Origin: Butyricimonas virosa
GTDB lineage: Bacteria; Bacteroidota; Bacteroidia; Bacteroidales; Marinifilaceae
Direction: 5' to 3'
Length of the DNA stretch: 64,000 bases
Assembly: GCF_025148635.1 (NCBI RefSeq)
Contig: NZ_CP102269.1
Coordinates: 1,612,001-1,676,000, forward strand
The stretch's first letter is position 1. Each line of letters opens with the position of its first letter. Below the pieces are notes generated by a model. It ran no database searches. It saw only the letters and a list, made by a program, of their open reading frames with translations, and was not told the DNA's origin. This document shows positions 7,473 through 16,655 of this stretch, in pieces. The translations under genes and the position numbers were made by a program.

Positions 7473-9764
7473 ATGGAAGAGAATAACTTGAACAGGGAAC
7501 GTGAGTCCGAAAGTATAGATATAAAAGTATTAGTTGAAAAGTTTATCGCCCGTTGGCGTTGGTTTGCGGTGTCGGTGCCTTTGTGTTTGGTCATCGCTTT
7601 GTTAATATGCCAGAGCCGAGTGCCTATTTACAACGTGACGGGTAAGGTGATGATCAGTGACTCGAAAAAGGGGGAGCTAGGCACGAACGTGATGATGAAA
7701 GAGTTGGGCTTGGCGGCGGCGGATATGTTCGTGGAGAACGAGATTGTAGAGTTACAATCTAAAAACCTGATGCGGGAGGTCGTGGAGGAACTGGACTTGA
7801 ACGTTCGTTATGTCCGTGAAGGTTTCTTGCGTGATCGGGAACTTTATAACGATTCGCCGGTGAAAGTTCTTGTGGATAACCCCGGTGAGATCCGGGACAC
7901 GTCTTTTCACGTGTTGTTGGACACGGCGAACCTCGTGATATTGATGAATCTTGACGGGGAGAAGATGTGGAGCGGTCATTACTCGGAGAGCGTTCCCATG
8001 GGAGACTATAACCTCTCGATCGAGCCTAACAGGAAAGTTACTTCCAAGGAAAAAATCCGGGTTGATCTGTCTAGTTTCCGAAAAACGACGGATGTTTTTT
8101 CAAAAAACTTGAACGTGCAGATCCTGGTAAAGAACACGAACTCCGTGTTGGTCTCCTTGAAAGATGCCGTACCGACGAGAGGAATTGCGGTGATTAACGC
8201 CCTTGTCAAGCGATACAACCAGAACGGTATCGATAACAAGAGGATCGTGTCAGAGGCGACGGTGGAGTTCATTAACGAGCGGTTGGACGTGATCAACCAG
8301 GAGTTGGGAACGATCGAACGACGGGCGGAAGACTTCAAGAAGACGAATAAATTAACGGATATCACCTCGGATGCAGCTTTCGTGATGGAACGCAAGAAAC
8401 AGTCGGAGGCGGAGTTAATGAAATTGCAAACGGAGCTAGACGTGTTGCGAAGCATTCGGGCGGCGATCACGCAGAAACGGGCGGAAGAGTTCTCGTTGTT
8501 GCCGGAAAATTTGGGACTCTCGGACGAAGGTTTGAATGCAGGGATCACCCGCTATAACGAGATGGTGTTGCGTCGGGGCAAGTTGCTGCAGAGTGCCAGC
8601 GAGAGTAACCCGATTGTAATCGGGCTAAATACCCAGTTGCAAGGATTAAAAAAGAACATACAGGAGACGATCGCCAACGTGGAGAGCGGCCTTTTGATCA
8701 AGCTGAAGAGTGTGGAGAAGGAGAACGCGTCGGTGAACGAGCTGCTGACCTCGGTTCCCACGCAGGAAAAACAATATCGAGACATCGCTCGTCAACAGGA
8801 ACTGAAGGAGAACCTTTTCCTTTTCCTGATGCAAAAGCGGGAGGAGGCGGAGATTGCTAAATTGATTTACGTGGCGACGGCTAAAATTATAGAAGACCCG
8901 TCAGCGGGTAATGCTCCTGTAGAGCCGAACAAGGCGTTGATTATGCTCGTGGGGTTGTTTTTGGGCGTGGGTATCCCGGTCGGGATTATCCTCTTGCTGG
9001 AGATGTTGAACGACAAGGTTCGTTCCGTTGATGAGGTGAAACGGTCGTTACCGTTCCCCGTGCTGGGAGATATACCTGAATTATCTCAAGAAGAGGTCAC
9101 CCTGTTACGGGAAAATTTTTCCTTGTCGGAATCGATGCAAGTGGTACGGGAGAAACTGAACTATATGTTGGGCGAGAAAGCTTGTCCCGTGTTACTGGTG
9201 ACTTCCGGGGTTCCCGGAGAGGGGAAGACACTGGTGGCTGCTCACTTGGCGAAGGCTTACGCGAAGGCGGGTAAAAAGACGTTACTGGTTGGTTGTGATC
9301 TGCGAAATCCTCGGTTACACTCGTATCTTCATAAGAATTATTCCCGTGGCTTGTCGGCTTACCTGGCAGGGATGGAACCGGAATGGAGACGGTTGGTACA
9401 TTTGCTAGAAGACAATTTAAGCGTGTTGTTCGGGGGAGACGTCCCGCCGAACCCGGTAGCACTGCTTTCAAGCGGTAGGTTCAAGACATTGTTGGAAGAG
9501 GTGAGGGGAGAATATGATTGCATTATCCTAGATACCCCTCCGGTGGGAATCCTTGCGGATGCTTTGACGATGGTTAAGCAAGCGGACGCTTGTTTGTGTG
9601 TTGTTCGCTTGAACGTGTTGCCGCGAGGGGTGTTATCTTCCTTGCGAGTACTGGAAAGCGAGCATCACGTGACGAATTGCGGGGTGCTGGTTAACGGGGT
9701 ATCTAGGAGAATACACTATTACAAGTATGGTTACGGTAATTATTACAACAAGCAAAATAGATAA
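7473..9764 (+). CDS. Wzc-like polysaccharide co-polymerase / BY-kinase
   Basis: A 763-aa inner-membrane tyrosine autokinase. One membrane helix lies near residues 30-50 and another at about 488-511, bracketing a long periplasmic coiled-coil with Wzz and GNVR-type segments. The cytoplasmic part has Walker A SGVPGEGKT (about 577), Walker A' LLVGCDLRNPR (about 602), Walker B CIILDTPPVG (about 682), and a Tyr-rich tail (RRIHYYKYGYGNYYNKQNR, last 19 residues) that is the autophosphorylated cluster. It controls chain length and export together with the Wza-like protein upstream. The phosphatase that would reset it is encoded immediately downstream. Confidence 0.93.
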   Translation: MEENNLNRERESESIDIKVLVEKFIARWRWFAVSVPLCLVIALLICQSRVPIYNVTGKVMISDSKKGELGTNVMMKELGLAAADMFVENEIVELQSKNLMREVVEELDLNVRYVREGFLRDRELYNDSPVKVLVDNPGEIRDTSFHVLLDTANLVILMNLDGEKMWSGHYSESVPMGDYNLSIEPNRKVTSKEKIRVDLSSFRKTTDVFSKNLNVQILVKNTNSVLVSLKDAVPTRGIAVINALVKRYNQNGIDNKRIVSEATVEFINERLDVINQELGTIERRAEDFKKTNKLTDITSDAAFVMERKKQSEAELMKLQTELDVLRSIRAAITQKRAEEFSLLPENLGLSDEGLNAGITRYNEMVLRRGKLLQSASESNPIVIGLNTQLQGLKKNIQETIANVESGLLIKLKSVEKENASVNELLTSVPTQEKQYRDIARQQELKENLFLFLMQKREEAEIAKLIYVATAKIIEDPSAGNAPVEPNKALIMLVGLFLGVGIPVGIILLLEMLNDKVRSVDEVKRSLPFPVLGDIPELSQEEVTLLRENFSLSESMQVVREKLNYMLGEKACPVLLVTSGVPGEGKTLVAAHLAKAYAKAGKKTLLVGCDLRNPRLHSYLHKNYSRGLSAYLAGMEPEWRRLVHLLEDNLSVLFGGDVPPNPVALLSSGRFKTLLEEVRGEYDCIILDTPPVGILADALTMVKQADACLCVVRLNVLPRGVLSSLRVLESEHHVTNCGVLVNGVSRRIHYYKYGYGNYYNKQNR

Positions 9765-9781
9765 GAGGGTAAGTTATAGTC

Positions 9782-10459
9782 ATGTGGAGGTTTCGAAAAC
9801 GAGAGAAGATACATTTTGATTATACCCATGATATTCATTCGCATGTTTTGCCCGGAGTAGATGACGGGGTTAGGACTTATGGGGAGGCAATCATGGTGTT
9901 GAAAGGCTTATCTAGGTTGGGAGTGAAAAGAGTGACATGTACTTCCCACGTTTATTTTCCTGCCTTGATGAATGGACGGGAAAATCTTCATCCCTTGTTG
10001 GAATATCTTCGAGCTGGTTTGCAAAAGGAGGGAGTAGAGATAGAATTGGATTTAGGAGCCGAGTATCGTGTCGGGGAATATATGTTGAGTTTGATCGAAC
10101 GGGGAGAGATCCTGTCCGGGGACGATAACCGGGTACTGGTAGAACATAACTTTTTATCTCCCTCACCTTTTTTCGATCAAGTGGTGTTCGAATTACAGGC
10201 CAGGGGATACGAGGTGGTGTTGGCTCATCCGGAGCGTTATGTTTTTTGGGAGGATGATATCGTTCGACACGGGAAGGAGTTGAAGAACAAGAATTGTCGG
10301 TTACAGGTGAATATCCTCTCGTTTGCAGGGTATTACGGGAAGGAGGTACAACGGGGTGCGGAAAGGTTGCACGACGCGGGATTGATTGATTATTACGCGG
10401 GGGATGTACACGGGATGAGGCATGTGGAGGCGATAGGGAAATATATATCAAATTCATAA
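9782..10459 (+). CDS. CpsB/CapC-type (PHP) tyrosine-protein phosphatase
   Basis: A 225-aa PHP-fold metal-dependent phosphatase. Metal ligands are visible in 'DIHSHVLPGVDDG' (about residues 18-30), 'TSHVYFP' (about 58), 'AHPERY' (about 147) and 'GDVHGMRH' (about 206), as in Streptococcus CpsB and Bacillus YwqE. It should dephosphorylate the Tyr tail of the Wzc-like kinase encoded 18 bp upstream, allowing cycles of capsule polymerisation and export. Length and motifs are complete. It is cytoplasmic with no signal peptide. Base composition matches the GC-richer left part of the locus, so it belongs to the conserved portion and not the imported core. Confidence 0.9.
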   Translation: MWRFRKREKIHFDYTHDIHSHVLPGVDDGVRTYGEAIMVLKGLSRLGVKRVTCTSHVYFPALMNGRENLHPLLEYLRAGLQKEGVEIELDLGAEYRVGEYMLSLIERGEILSGDDNRVLVEHNFLSPSPFFDQVVFELQARGYEVVLAHPERYVFWEDDIVRHGKELKNKNCRLQVNILSFAGYYGKEVQRGAERLHDAGLIDYYAGDVHGMRHVEAIGKYISNS

Positions 10460-10466
10460 ATAAATA

Positions 10467-11435
10467 ATGAAAATATTAGTTACAGGAGGAGCCGGGTTTA
10501 TCGGTTCTAATCTTTGCGAGTATCTGTTACAAGCAGGGCATGAAGTTCGTTGCTTGGATAATTTTGCGACGGGGAAAATTGAAAACATACTTCCTTTGAC
10601 AGAACGTTACCCGGCGATGTTCAAATTGATCGTGGGGGATATTCGTCGAATGGAGGATTGCCGGAAGGCGGTGGAAGGCATGGAGTACGTTTTGCATGAA
10701 GCTGCGTTGGGGTCAGTTCCTCGTAGCATTAAAGACCCGATCACGAGTAACGAGGTTAACGTGGGCGGTTTCTTGAACATGCTGGTAGCCTCCCGGGATG
10801 CCGGGGTGAAACGCTTCGTTTTTGCCGCAAGCTCTTCCACTTACGGGGACAGTCAATCTTTACCCAAGGTGGAAGACGTGATAGGTAAACCGCTCTCTCC
10901 TTACGCCATAACGAAATACGTGAACGAGCTTTACGCTGACGTGTTCGCCCGGACTTACGGTATGGAATATATCGGATTGCGTTATTTTAACGTGTTCGGC
11001 AGGCGACAAGATCCTTTCGGGGCTTATGCAGCGGTGATTCCCTTGTTCGTAAAGCAGTTGATGCGACACGAAAGCCCGGTGATCAACGGGGACGGGGAGT
11101 ACAGCAGGGACTTCACGTATATCGATAACGTGATACAGATGAATGAACTAGCCTTGACCGTGACCAACCCGGATGCGGTGAATCAAATTTATAACACGGC
11201 GTTCGGGGAGCGGACGACGTTGAACCAGCTGGTAGGTTACTTGAAAGAATTCCTGGGGGAATTTGACGGGGAAATAAGAAACATCGAGATATTGCACGGG
11301 CCGAACCGGGTGGGAGATATCCCTCATTCTTTGGCAAGCATTGACAAGGCGAAATCGTTATTGGGGTACGCCCCGCAATACAGCATGAGGCAAGGGTTGC
11401 AGGAAGCGGTGAAATGGTACTGGAATAATCTATAA
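10467..11435 (+). CDS. WbpP/TviC-like UDP-GlcNAc C4-epimerase (extended SDR)
   Basis: A 322-aa extended SDR with NAD-binding TGGAGFIGS (residues 6-14), catalytic Ser in AASSSTYG and YAITK (Tyr/Lys about 145-149), and the C-terminal RRQDPFGAYAAVIP segment typical of the UDP-N-acetylglucosamine 4-epimerases WbpP and TviC. It would interconvert UDP-GlcNAc and UDP-GalNAc. The very next gene is a TviB/WbpO-type dehydrogenase, so the pair probably makes UDP-GalNAcA for the capsule. A dTDP- or UDP-glucuronate epimerase role is possible but less likely given the neighbour. Complete and in-frame. Confidence 0.82.
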   Translation: MKILVTGGAGFIGSNLCEYLLQAGHEVRCLDNFATGKIENILPLTERYPAMFKLIVGDIRRMEDCRKAVEGMEYVLHEAALGSVPRSIKDPITSNEVNVGGFLNMLVASRDAGVKRFVFAASSSTYGDSQSLPKVEDVIGKPLSPYAITKYVNELYADVFARTYGMEYIGLRYFNVFGRRQDPFGAYAAVIPLFVKQLMRHESPVINGDGEYSRDFTYIDNVIQMNELALTVTNPDAVNQIYNTAFGERTTLNQLVGYLKEFLGEFDGEIRNIEILHGPNRVGDIPHSLASIDKAKSLLGYAPQYSMRQGLQEAVKWYWNNL

Positions 11436-11449
11436 TAAAACGAATTACT

Positions 11450-12715
11450 ATGCAAGACGTGAAAATTTGCGTGATCGGACTGGGATACGTGGGCTTACCC
11501 CTCGCCCGGTTGTTTTCAACAAGATATAAAACGATAGGCTTTGACATGAATCAAAGGCGGGTGGATGCCTTGATGGCTGGACATGACGCTACCCTGGAAG
11601 TGAGTGACGAGTTGTTGCAATCGGCAATCGCTAACGGTTTCGTTTGCACATCAAGTATCGAGGACATCCGGGATTGTAATTTTTACGTGGTGGCGGTGCC
11701 AACACCCGTGGATAAAAATAATAACCCGGATTTAACTCCCTTGTACGGGGCGAGTACCACGGTGGGAAAGGTGATTTCCAGGGGTGATATTGTTGTTTAC
11801 GAGTCGACCGTTTATCCCGGGGTGACGGAAGAGGAGTGCATCCCCGTGGTGGAAAAAGTGTCGGGGTTGAAATTCAACGAGGACTTTTTCGCCGGTTATT
11901 CCCCGGAACGAATCAACCCGGGAGATAAATTGCACACGGTGGAGAAAATTAAGAAAGTAACCTCCGGCTCGACCCCCGAGATTGGCCAAAAAGTAAACGA
12001 TATTTACGCTTCCGTTATTTCGGCAGGGACACACCTTGCCCCGAGTATCAAGGTGGCGGAAGCCGCCAAGGTGATCGAGAACTCTCAACGGGATATCAAT
12101 ATCGCTTTCGTGAACGAGTTATCGAAAATCTTTAACAAGCTGGGAATTGACACGCAAGACGTGTTGGAAGCCGCCTGTACGAAGTGGAACTTTTTGCCTT
12201 TCAAACCGGGTTTAGTTGGAGGGCATTGCATTGGGGTGGATCCCTATTACCTGGCTCAATGCGCTCAACGGCACGGGTATAATCCCGAGATCATTCTGGC
12301 CGGACGTCGGATGAACGACGGGATGGGGGAACACGTGGCGAACGAGGTAATTAAATTGATGTTAAAGAAAGGCATTCAGGTATTGGGTTCCAAGGTTTTG
12401 ATCATGGGATTCACGTTCAAGGAAAATTGTCCGGATGTTCGGAATACCAAAGTAATTGATATATACAAGGCTTTAAAAGAGTATAATCTTGATATTACGG
12501 TTTATGATCCGTGGGCAAATCCGGAAATTGCTAAACATGAATATGCGATTGATATTTCCAATATCTTACCTGATAAGCAATATGATGCCGTGATTATGTC
12601 TGTTTCACATGAGAGCTTTGCCAATATTGATGTATTGAAATTGGTTAAAGAAAACTATGTCATATTTGATGTAAAGGGGTGTTTGGACCGTGAAATTATA
12701 GATGGGAGATTGTAA
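11450..12715 (+). CDS. TviB/WbpO-like UDP-HexNAc 6-dehydrogenase
   Basis: A 421-aa nucleotide-sugar dehydrogenase with N-terminal NAD motif IGLGYVGLPLARL (residues 8-20), a central helical dimerisation region and catalytic Cys in GGHCIGVDPYY (about 257). It carries out the four-electron oxidation of UDP-GalNAc or UDP-GlcNAc to the uronic acid. It follows the C4-epimerase by 14 bp. The base composition changes inside this gene: codons are GC-rich up to about 12430 and AT-rich after it (for example 'attgatatatacaaggc'). The C-terminal third may therefore be a recombination junction between the conserved left part of the locus and an imported core. Confidence 0.87.
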   Translation: MQDVKICVIGLGYVGLPLARLFSTRYKTIGFDMNQRRVDALMAGHDATLEVSDELLQSAIANGFVCTSSIEDIRDCNFYVVAVPTPVDKNNNPDLTPLYGASTTVGKVISRGDIVVYESTVYPGVTEEECIPVVEKVSGLKFNEDFFAGYSPERINPGDKLHTVEKIKKVTSGSTPEIGQKVNDIYASVISAGTHLAPSIKVAEAAKVIENSQRDINIAFVNELSKIFNKLGIDTQDVLEAACTKWNFLPFKPGLVGGHCIGVDPYYLAQCAQRHGYNPEIILAGRRMNDGMGEHVANEVIKLMLKKGIQVLGSKVLIMGFTFKENCPDVRNTKVIDIYKALKEYNLDITVYDPWANPEIAKHEYAIDISNILPDKQYDAVIMSVSHESFANIDVLKLVKENYVIFDVKGCLDREIIDGRL

Positions 12716-12739
12716 ATAGATAATAAATACAATAACGTA

Positions 12740-13945
12740 ATGAATGCATGTTTTATGGGTTTGGGCTATATAGGCCTACCTACTTCTATTATTGCTGCTA
12801 AACATGGGATTAATGTTTGTGGTGTGGATATAAACACTGAAGTTGTTAAAATTACTAATCAAGGCAAACTTCATATTATAGAGCCTGGGTTGGAAGAGAT
12901 GTTACAAGAAGTGATTGTAACGGGACATTTTAAAGCTTATGTGGAACCACAAATGAGTGATGCTTATTTTATGGTTGTACCAACTCCTTTTAAAGGAAAT
13001 CATGAACCAGATATTTCTTATGTAGAAGCCGCAACTCGGTCTGTGTTACCTTTATTGAAAGCAGGGGATTTGTATGTTATTGAATCTACATCACCCATAG
13101 GGACAACAGAAAAAATGCGAGATTTAATCTACAGGGAACGTCCGGAACTGGAAGAGAAAATTTATATTGCTTATTGTCCGGAACGAGTATTACCGGGAAA
13201 TGTGATTTATGAATTGGTACACAATGATCGGGTAATAGGTGGAATTGACGAAAAGTCAACAGATAAAGCCATTGAATTTTATTCACAATTTGTTCAAGGG
13301 ACGTTGCATAAAACAAATGCTCGTACGGCTGAAATGTGCAAATTGACGGAAAACTCTTCCCGGGATGTACAGATTGCTTTTGCCAATGAACTGTCTTTAA
13401 TTTGTGATAAGGCAGGAATTAATGTGTGGGAGTTAATCAATTTAGCAAACAAACACCCTCGTGTAAATATCCTTCAGCCCGGTTGTGGTGTGGGAGGACA
13501 TTGTATAGCAGTTGATCCCTATTTTATTACGGCAGACTTCCCGATGGAATCTAAAATCATCGCAGATGCTCGGGAAATCAATAATTACAAGGCATTTTGG
13601 TGTGCGGAAAAAGTACAGAACGAGATGTTGAAATTCGAGTTGAAACATCATCGGAAGCCTGTTATTGCCATGATGGGATTGGCCTTTAAACCGAATATTG
13701 ATGACTTGCGAGAATCCCCAGCGAAATACATTACGACGAAGGTAATGCAATCTTGTAGTAATGCGGATGTTCTAATAGTGGAGCCTAACGTACAAGAGCA
13801 TAAGGTATTCAAGTTGACGGGTTACAAGGAAGCTTACGAGAAGGCGGATATCGTGGTGATGCTGGTTGCGCATGATGAATTTAAAACATTATCGTGGACG
13901 GATCAAAAGGTGATTCTTGATTTTTGTGGTATTTACAAGAAATAA
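12740..13945 (+). CDS. wecC: UDP-N-acetyl-D-mannosamine dehydrogenase
   Basis: A 401-aa UDP-sugar dehydrogenase of the WecC type: NAD site MGLGYIGLP (residues 6-14), 'ESTSPIGTTEKM', 'YCPERVLPGNV', catalytic Cys in GVGGHCIAVDPY (about 250), and 'MGLAFKPNIDDLRESPA' in the C-terminal domain. It oxidises UDP-ManNAc to UDP-ManNAcA. The 2-epimerase that supplies UDP-ManNAc is encoded 9 bp downstream, so the two form a unit. Together with the TviB-like enzyme upstream, the locus can make two different acidic amino sugars, implying a negatively charged capsule. Composition is AT-richer than the genes to the left. Confidence 0.9.
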   Translation: MNACFMGLGYIGLPTSIIAAKHGINVCGVDINTEVVKITNQGKLHIIEPGLEEMLQEVIVTGHFKAYVEPQMSDAYFMVVPTPFKGNHEPDISYVEAATRSVLPLLKAGDLYVIESTSPIGTTEKMRDLIYRERPELEEKIYIAYCPERVLPGNVIYELVHNDRVIGGIDEKSTDKAIEFYSQFVQGTLHKTNARTAEMCKLTENSSRDVQIAFANELSLICDKAGINVWELINLANKHPRVNILQPGCGVGGHCIAVDPYFITADFPMESKIIADAREINNYKAFWCAEKVQNEMLKFELKHHRKPVIAMMGLAFKPNIDDLRESPAKYITTKVMQSCSNADVLIVEPNVQEHKVFKLTGYKEAYEKADIVVMLVAHDEFKTLSWTDQKVILDFCGIYKK

Positions 13946-13954
13946 ATAGTTTCG

Positions 13955-15112
13955 ATGAAAAAAGTGATGTTAGTTTTTGGGACTCGTCCGGAAGCGATAA
14001 AAATGGCACCTCTGGTAAAAGAGTTTCAAAAATATCCGGAACAGTTCCAGACGATTGTTTGCGTGACCGGTCAGCACCGGGAGATGTTGGATCAAGTTCT
14101 TCATATATTCGAGATCACGCCTGATTATGATTTGAATATCATGAAGCAGGGACAGGATTTATATGATGTGACAGCTCGGGTTTTAACGGGGATGCGAGAT
14201 GTTTTAAAAGAAGCGAGACCAGATGTCGTGTTGGTACATGGAGATACAACGACTTCAACGGCGGCAGCGTTGGCTGCATTTTACCAACAAATTCCGGTAG
14301 GACACGTGGAGGCGGGGTTACGTACTCACGATATTTATAGTCCTTGGCCGGAAGAGATGAATCGTCTTATCACTGGACGTATTGCAAGTTATCACTTTTC
14401 TCCGACGCCACTTAGTAGAGATAATTTGTTGAAAGAGAATGTGGCAAAGGATAAGATTGTTGTCACAGGTAACACAGTGATCGATGCTCTTTACATGGTT
14501 GTGGACAAGATCAAGAATAATAAAGAACTTGATTTGGAATTACAATGTTTGTTGAAAAATGTTGGTTATGATATAAATCGTTTGACTGGAAGTAAAAAGT
14601 TGGTACTTATCACGGGACATCGTCGAGAAAATTTTGGAGACGGTTTTATCAATATATGTACTGCTATCAAGGATTTGACTCAAAAATATCCTGATGTTGA
14701 TTTCGTTTATCCGATGCATTTGAATCCTAATGTGCGTAAACCTATTCACGAGGTATTCGGTGAAGATTTGTCGAATCTGGGAAACATGTTTTTCATAGAA
14801 CCATTGGAGTACCTTTCTTTTGTTTATTTGATGGAAAAATCAACGATAGTTCTTACTGATAGCGGAGGGATTCAAGAGGAGGCCCCGGGATTGGGTAAAC
14901 CTGTACTTGTGATGAGAAACACGACGGAGCGACCGGAAGCATTGGAAGCGGGTACTGTGAAACTTGTTGGTACGAATTATGATAAAATTGTTGATGAGTT
15001 ATCACGTTTACTTGATGATGTGTTGTATTACGATACGATGAGTAAAGCGGTTAATCCATATGGGGATGGGAAGGCTTGTGGTAGGATTGTAGAAATGATG
15101 ATTGGTTCATGA
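13955..15112 (+). CDS. wecB: UDP-N-acetylglucosamine 2-epimerase (non-hydrolysing)
   Basis: A 385-aa GT-B fold epimerase. It starts 'VMLVFGTRPEAIKMAPLVKE', the diagnostic WecB N-terminus, and contains VHGDTTTST (about residue 92), 'GHVEAGLRT', 'TGHRREN' (about 222) and 'DSGGIQEEAPGLGKP' (about 302), including the conserved His and acidic residues of the active site. It converts UDP-GlcNAc to UDP-ManNAc for the WecC enzyme encoded just upstream. Its last bases overlap the start of the flippase gene by 4 bp (ATGA), indicating translational coupling. The enzyme is cytoplasmic and full length. Confidence 0.93.
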   Translation: MKKVMLVFGTRPEAIKMAPLVKEFQKYPEQFQTIVCVTGQHREMLDQVLHIFEITPDYDLNIMKQGQDLYDVTARVLTGMRDVLKEARPDVVLVHGDTTTSTAAALAAFYQQIPVGHVEAGLRTHDIYSPWPEEMNRLITGRIASYHFSPTPLSRDNLLKENVAKDKIVVTGNTVIDALYMVVDKIKNNKELDLELQCLLKNVGYDINRLTGSKKLVLITGHRRENFGDGFINICTAIKDLTQKYPDVDFVYPMHLNPNVRKPIHEVFGEDLSNLGNMFFIEPLEYLSFVYLMEKSTIVLTDSGGIQEEAPGLGKPVLVMRNTTERPEALEAGTVKLVGTNYDKIVDELSRLLDDVLYYDTMSKAVNPYGDGKACGRIVEMMIGS

Positions 15113-16584
15113 TGAAAGAGAATAGCAATACCGTTCAAACTTTTTGGGTTTCATTGGGAAGTTTATTTTCTTTCGGATTGGTTATTATCAGTTCTATGAT
15201 TTTTAGTAGATACTTTTTGAAAGAAGATTATGGAACTTATAAGCAGGTAATGTATGTTTATAATACATTACTTACAGTTTTTACTTTGGGACTTCCTAGG
15301 GCATATTCCTATTTTCTTCCTAGAGTAAAAGAGGCTCAAGCTAAAGATTTAATAAAAAAAATTACAAATTTATTTTTTTTACTTGGAGCAATATTTTCAA
15401 TACTTTTATTTATACTCTCTCCACAGATTGCCTCTGTTCTTAAAAATGAGGATTTAAAACTTGCTTTAAGAGTTTTTTCTCCTGTTCCTTTATTGATGCT
15501 TCCAACTATGGGATTGGAGGGAATTTTGTCTACATATAGGAAAACAAAGTTTATTGCTATATATACGATAATAACAAGAGTATTTATACTTTTATGTGTA
15601 GCGTTACCGGTTGTTGTTTTTCATGGGAATTACATTACAGCAATAATAGGATTTGTGATTGCATCATTTATTGCTTTTTTATTAGCTTTATATTTAAAAT
15701 ATATGCCGGTGAAAAGTACTGTAAAAGAAAAAAGTGATGTAACATATAAACAGATTTTCCAATTTTCGCTACCATTGTTGTATGCGAGTTTGTGGGGAAT
15801 ATTGATTTCTTCTGCGGATCAGTTTTTTATCAGTCGTTATTTTGGTAACTTAGTATTTGCGGAATTTTCTAATGGATCGTTGGAATTACCATTTGTTGGT
15901 ATGATTACAGGAGCTTGTGCAACAGTCTTGTCTCCGATATTTTCAAGAATGAGTTATGAAAAGGTAGATTTTGAAAAGGAAGTATTTCCTATATGGAAGA
16001 GTGTATTTGAAAAAACAGCAAAACTAATATATCCGTTAGTGATATATTGTTTGATTTTTGCAGATACTTTAATGATAGCTCTTTATGGTCAGCAATATGA
16101 AATATCCTCAGTGTATTTTAGAATAAAATTAATTTTAAATTTTTTCACGCTTATTATTTTTGCTCCATTGTTGATAAATATGGGGAAAGTAAAATTTTAT
16201 TCTAATGTACATGTGTTTATTGCAATTGCCGTTATTATGCTTGAATATATCAGTGTCAAAACAATTAATTCTCCATATGCTATTTCTATCGTTTCGTTAA
16301 TATGTCAACTAAGTAAAATATTCATACTTTTAATAGGTGTAACGAAAATATTACAAGTTAATTTTTGGCAATTATTTCCTATTAAATTAATGGGACAAAT
16401 TTTGTTACCTTCAACTATCATTTTATTTATTGAAAGGTATTTGTTTGTTGATCTTCTATGTTGGGATGTATGGGTAACATTGTTTGCAAGTTTTATTTCT
16501 TACGTGGCATTATATTTCGTAGTATGCGTAACAATGAAAATAAATTATGTAGAAATAATTAGACCTTTATTTGTAAAAAAATAG
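15109..16584 (+). CDS. Wzx-like oligosaccharide flippase
   Basis: A 491-aa integral membrane protein with about 12-14 hydrophobic helices and the MATE/Wzx-type N-terminus ('FSFGLVIISSMIFSRYF', 'LPRAYSYFLPR'). It is predicted to flip the undecaprenyl-linked repeat unit across the inner membrane. Its position, after the sugar-nucleotide genes and just before the EpsG-type polymerase, supports a Wzx/Wzy-dependent pathway. The gene is strikingly AT-rich with A/T-ending codons, as is usual for strain-specific flippases, and marks the start of the clearly foreign-looking core. ATGA overlap with wecB. Confidence 0.87.
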   Translation: MMKENSNTVQTFWVSLGSLFSFGLVIISSMIFSRYFLKEDYGTYKQVMYVYNTLLTVFTLGLPRAYSYFLPRVKEAQAKDLIKKITNLFFLLGAIFSILLFILSPQIASVLKNEDLKLALRVFSPVPLLMLPTMGLEGILSTYRKTKFIAIYTIITRVFILLCVALPVVVFHGNYITAIIGFVIASFIAFLLALYLKYMPVKSTVKEKSDVTYKQIFQFSLPLLYASLWGILISSADQFFISRYFGNLVFAEFSNGSLELPFVGMITGACATVLSPIFSRMSYEKVDFEKEVFPIWKSVFEKTAKLIYPLVIYCLIFADTLMIALYGQQYEISSVYFRIKLILNFFTLIIFAPLLINMGKVKFYSNVHVFIAIAVIMLEYISVKTINSPYAISIVSLICQLSKIFILLIGVTKILQVNFWQLFPIKLMGQILLPSTIILFIERYLFVDLLCWDVWVTLFASFISYVALYFVVCVTMKINYVEIIRPLFVKK

Positions 16585-16655
16585 TAGATAATGAATTTTA
16601 GAGATAGAAAGATTGTTATCTCCAATATGAATCAATAATTGAGTTGATAATTTTA

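Noticed and set aside
9912..10457. 181-aa minus-strand frame
   Set aside because: Lies wholly opposite the CpsB-type phosphatase, whose metal motifs are intact.
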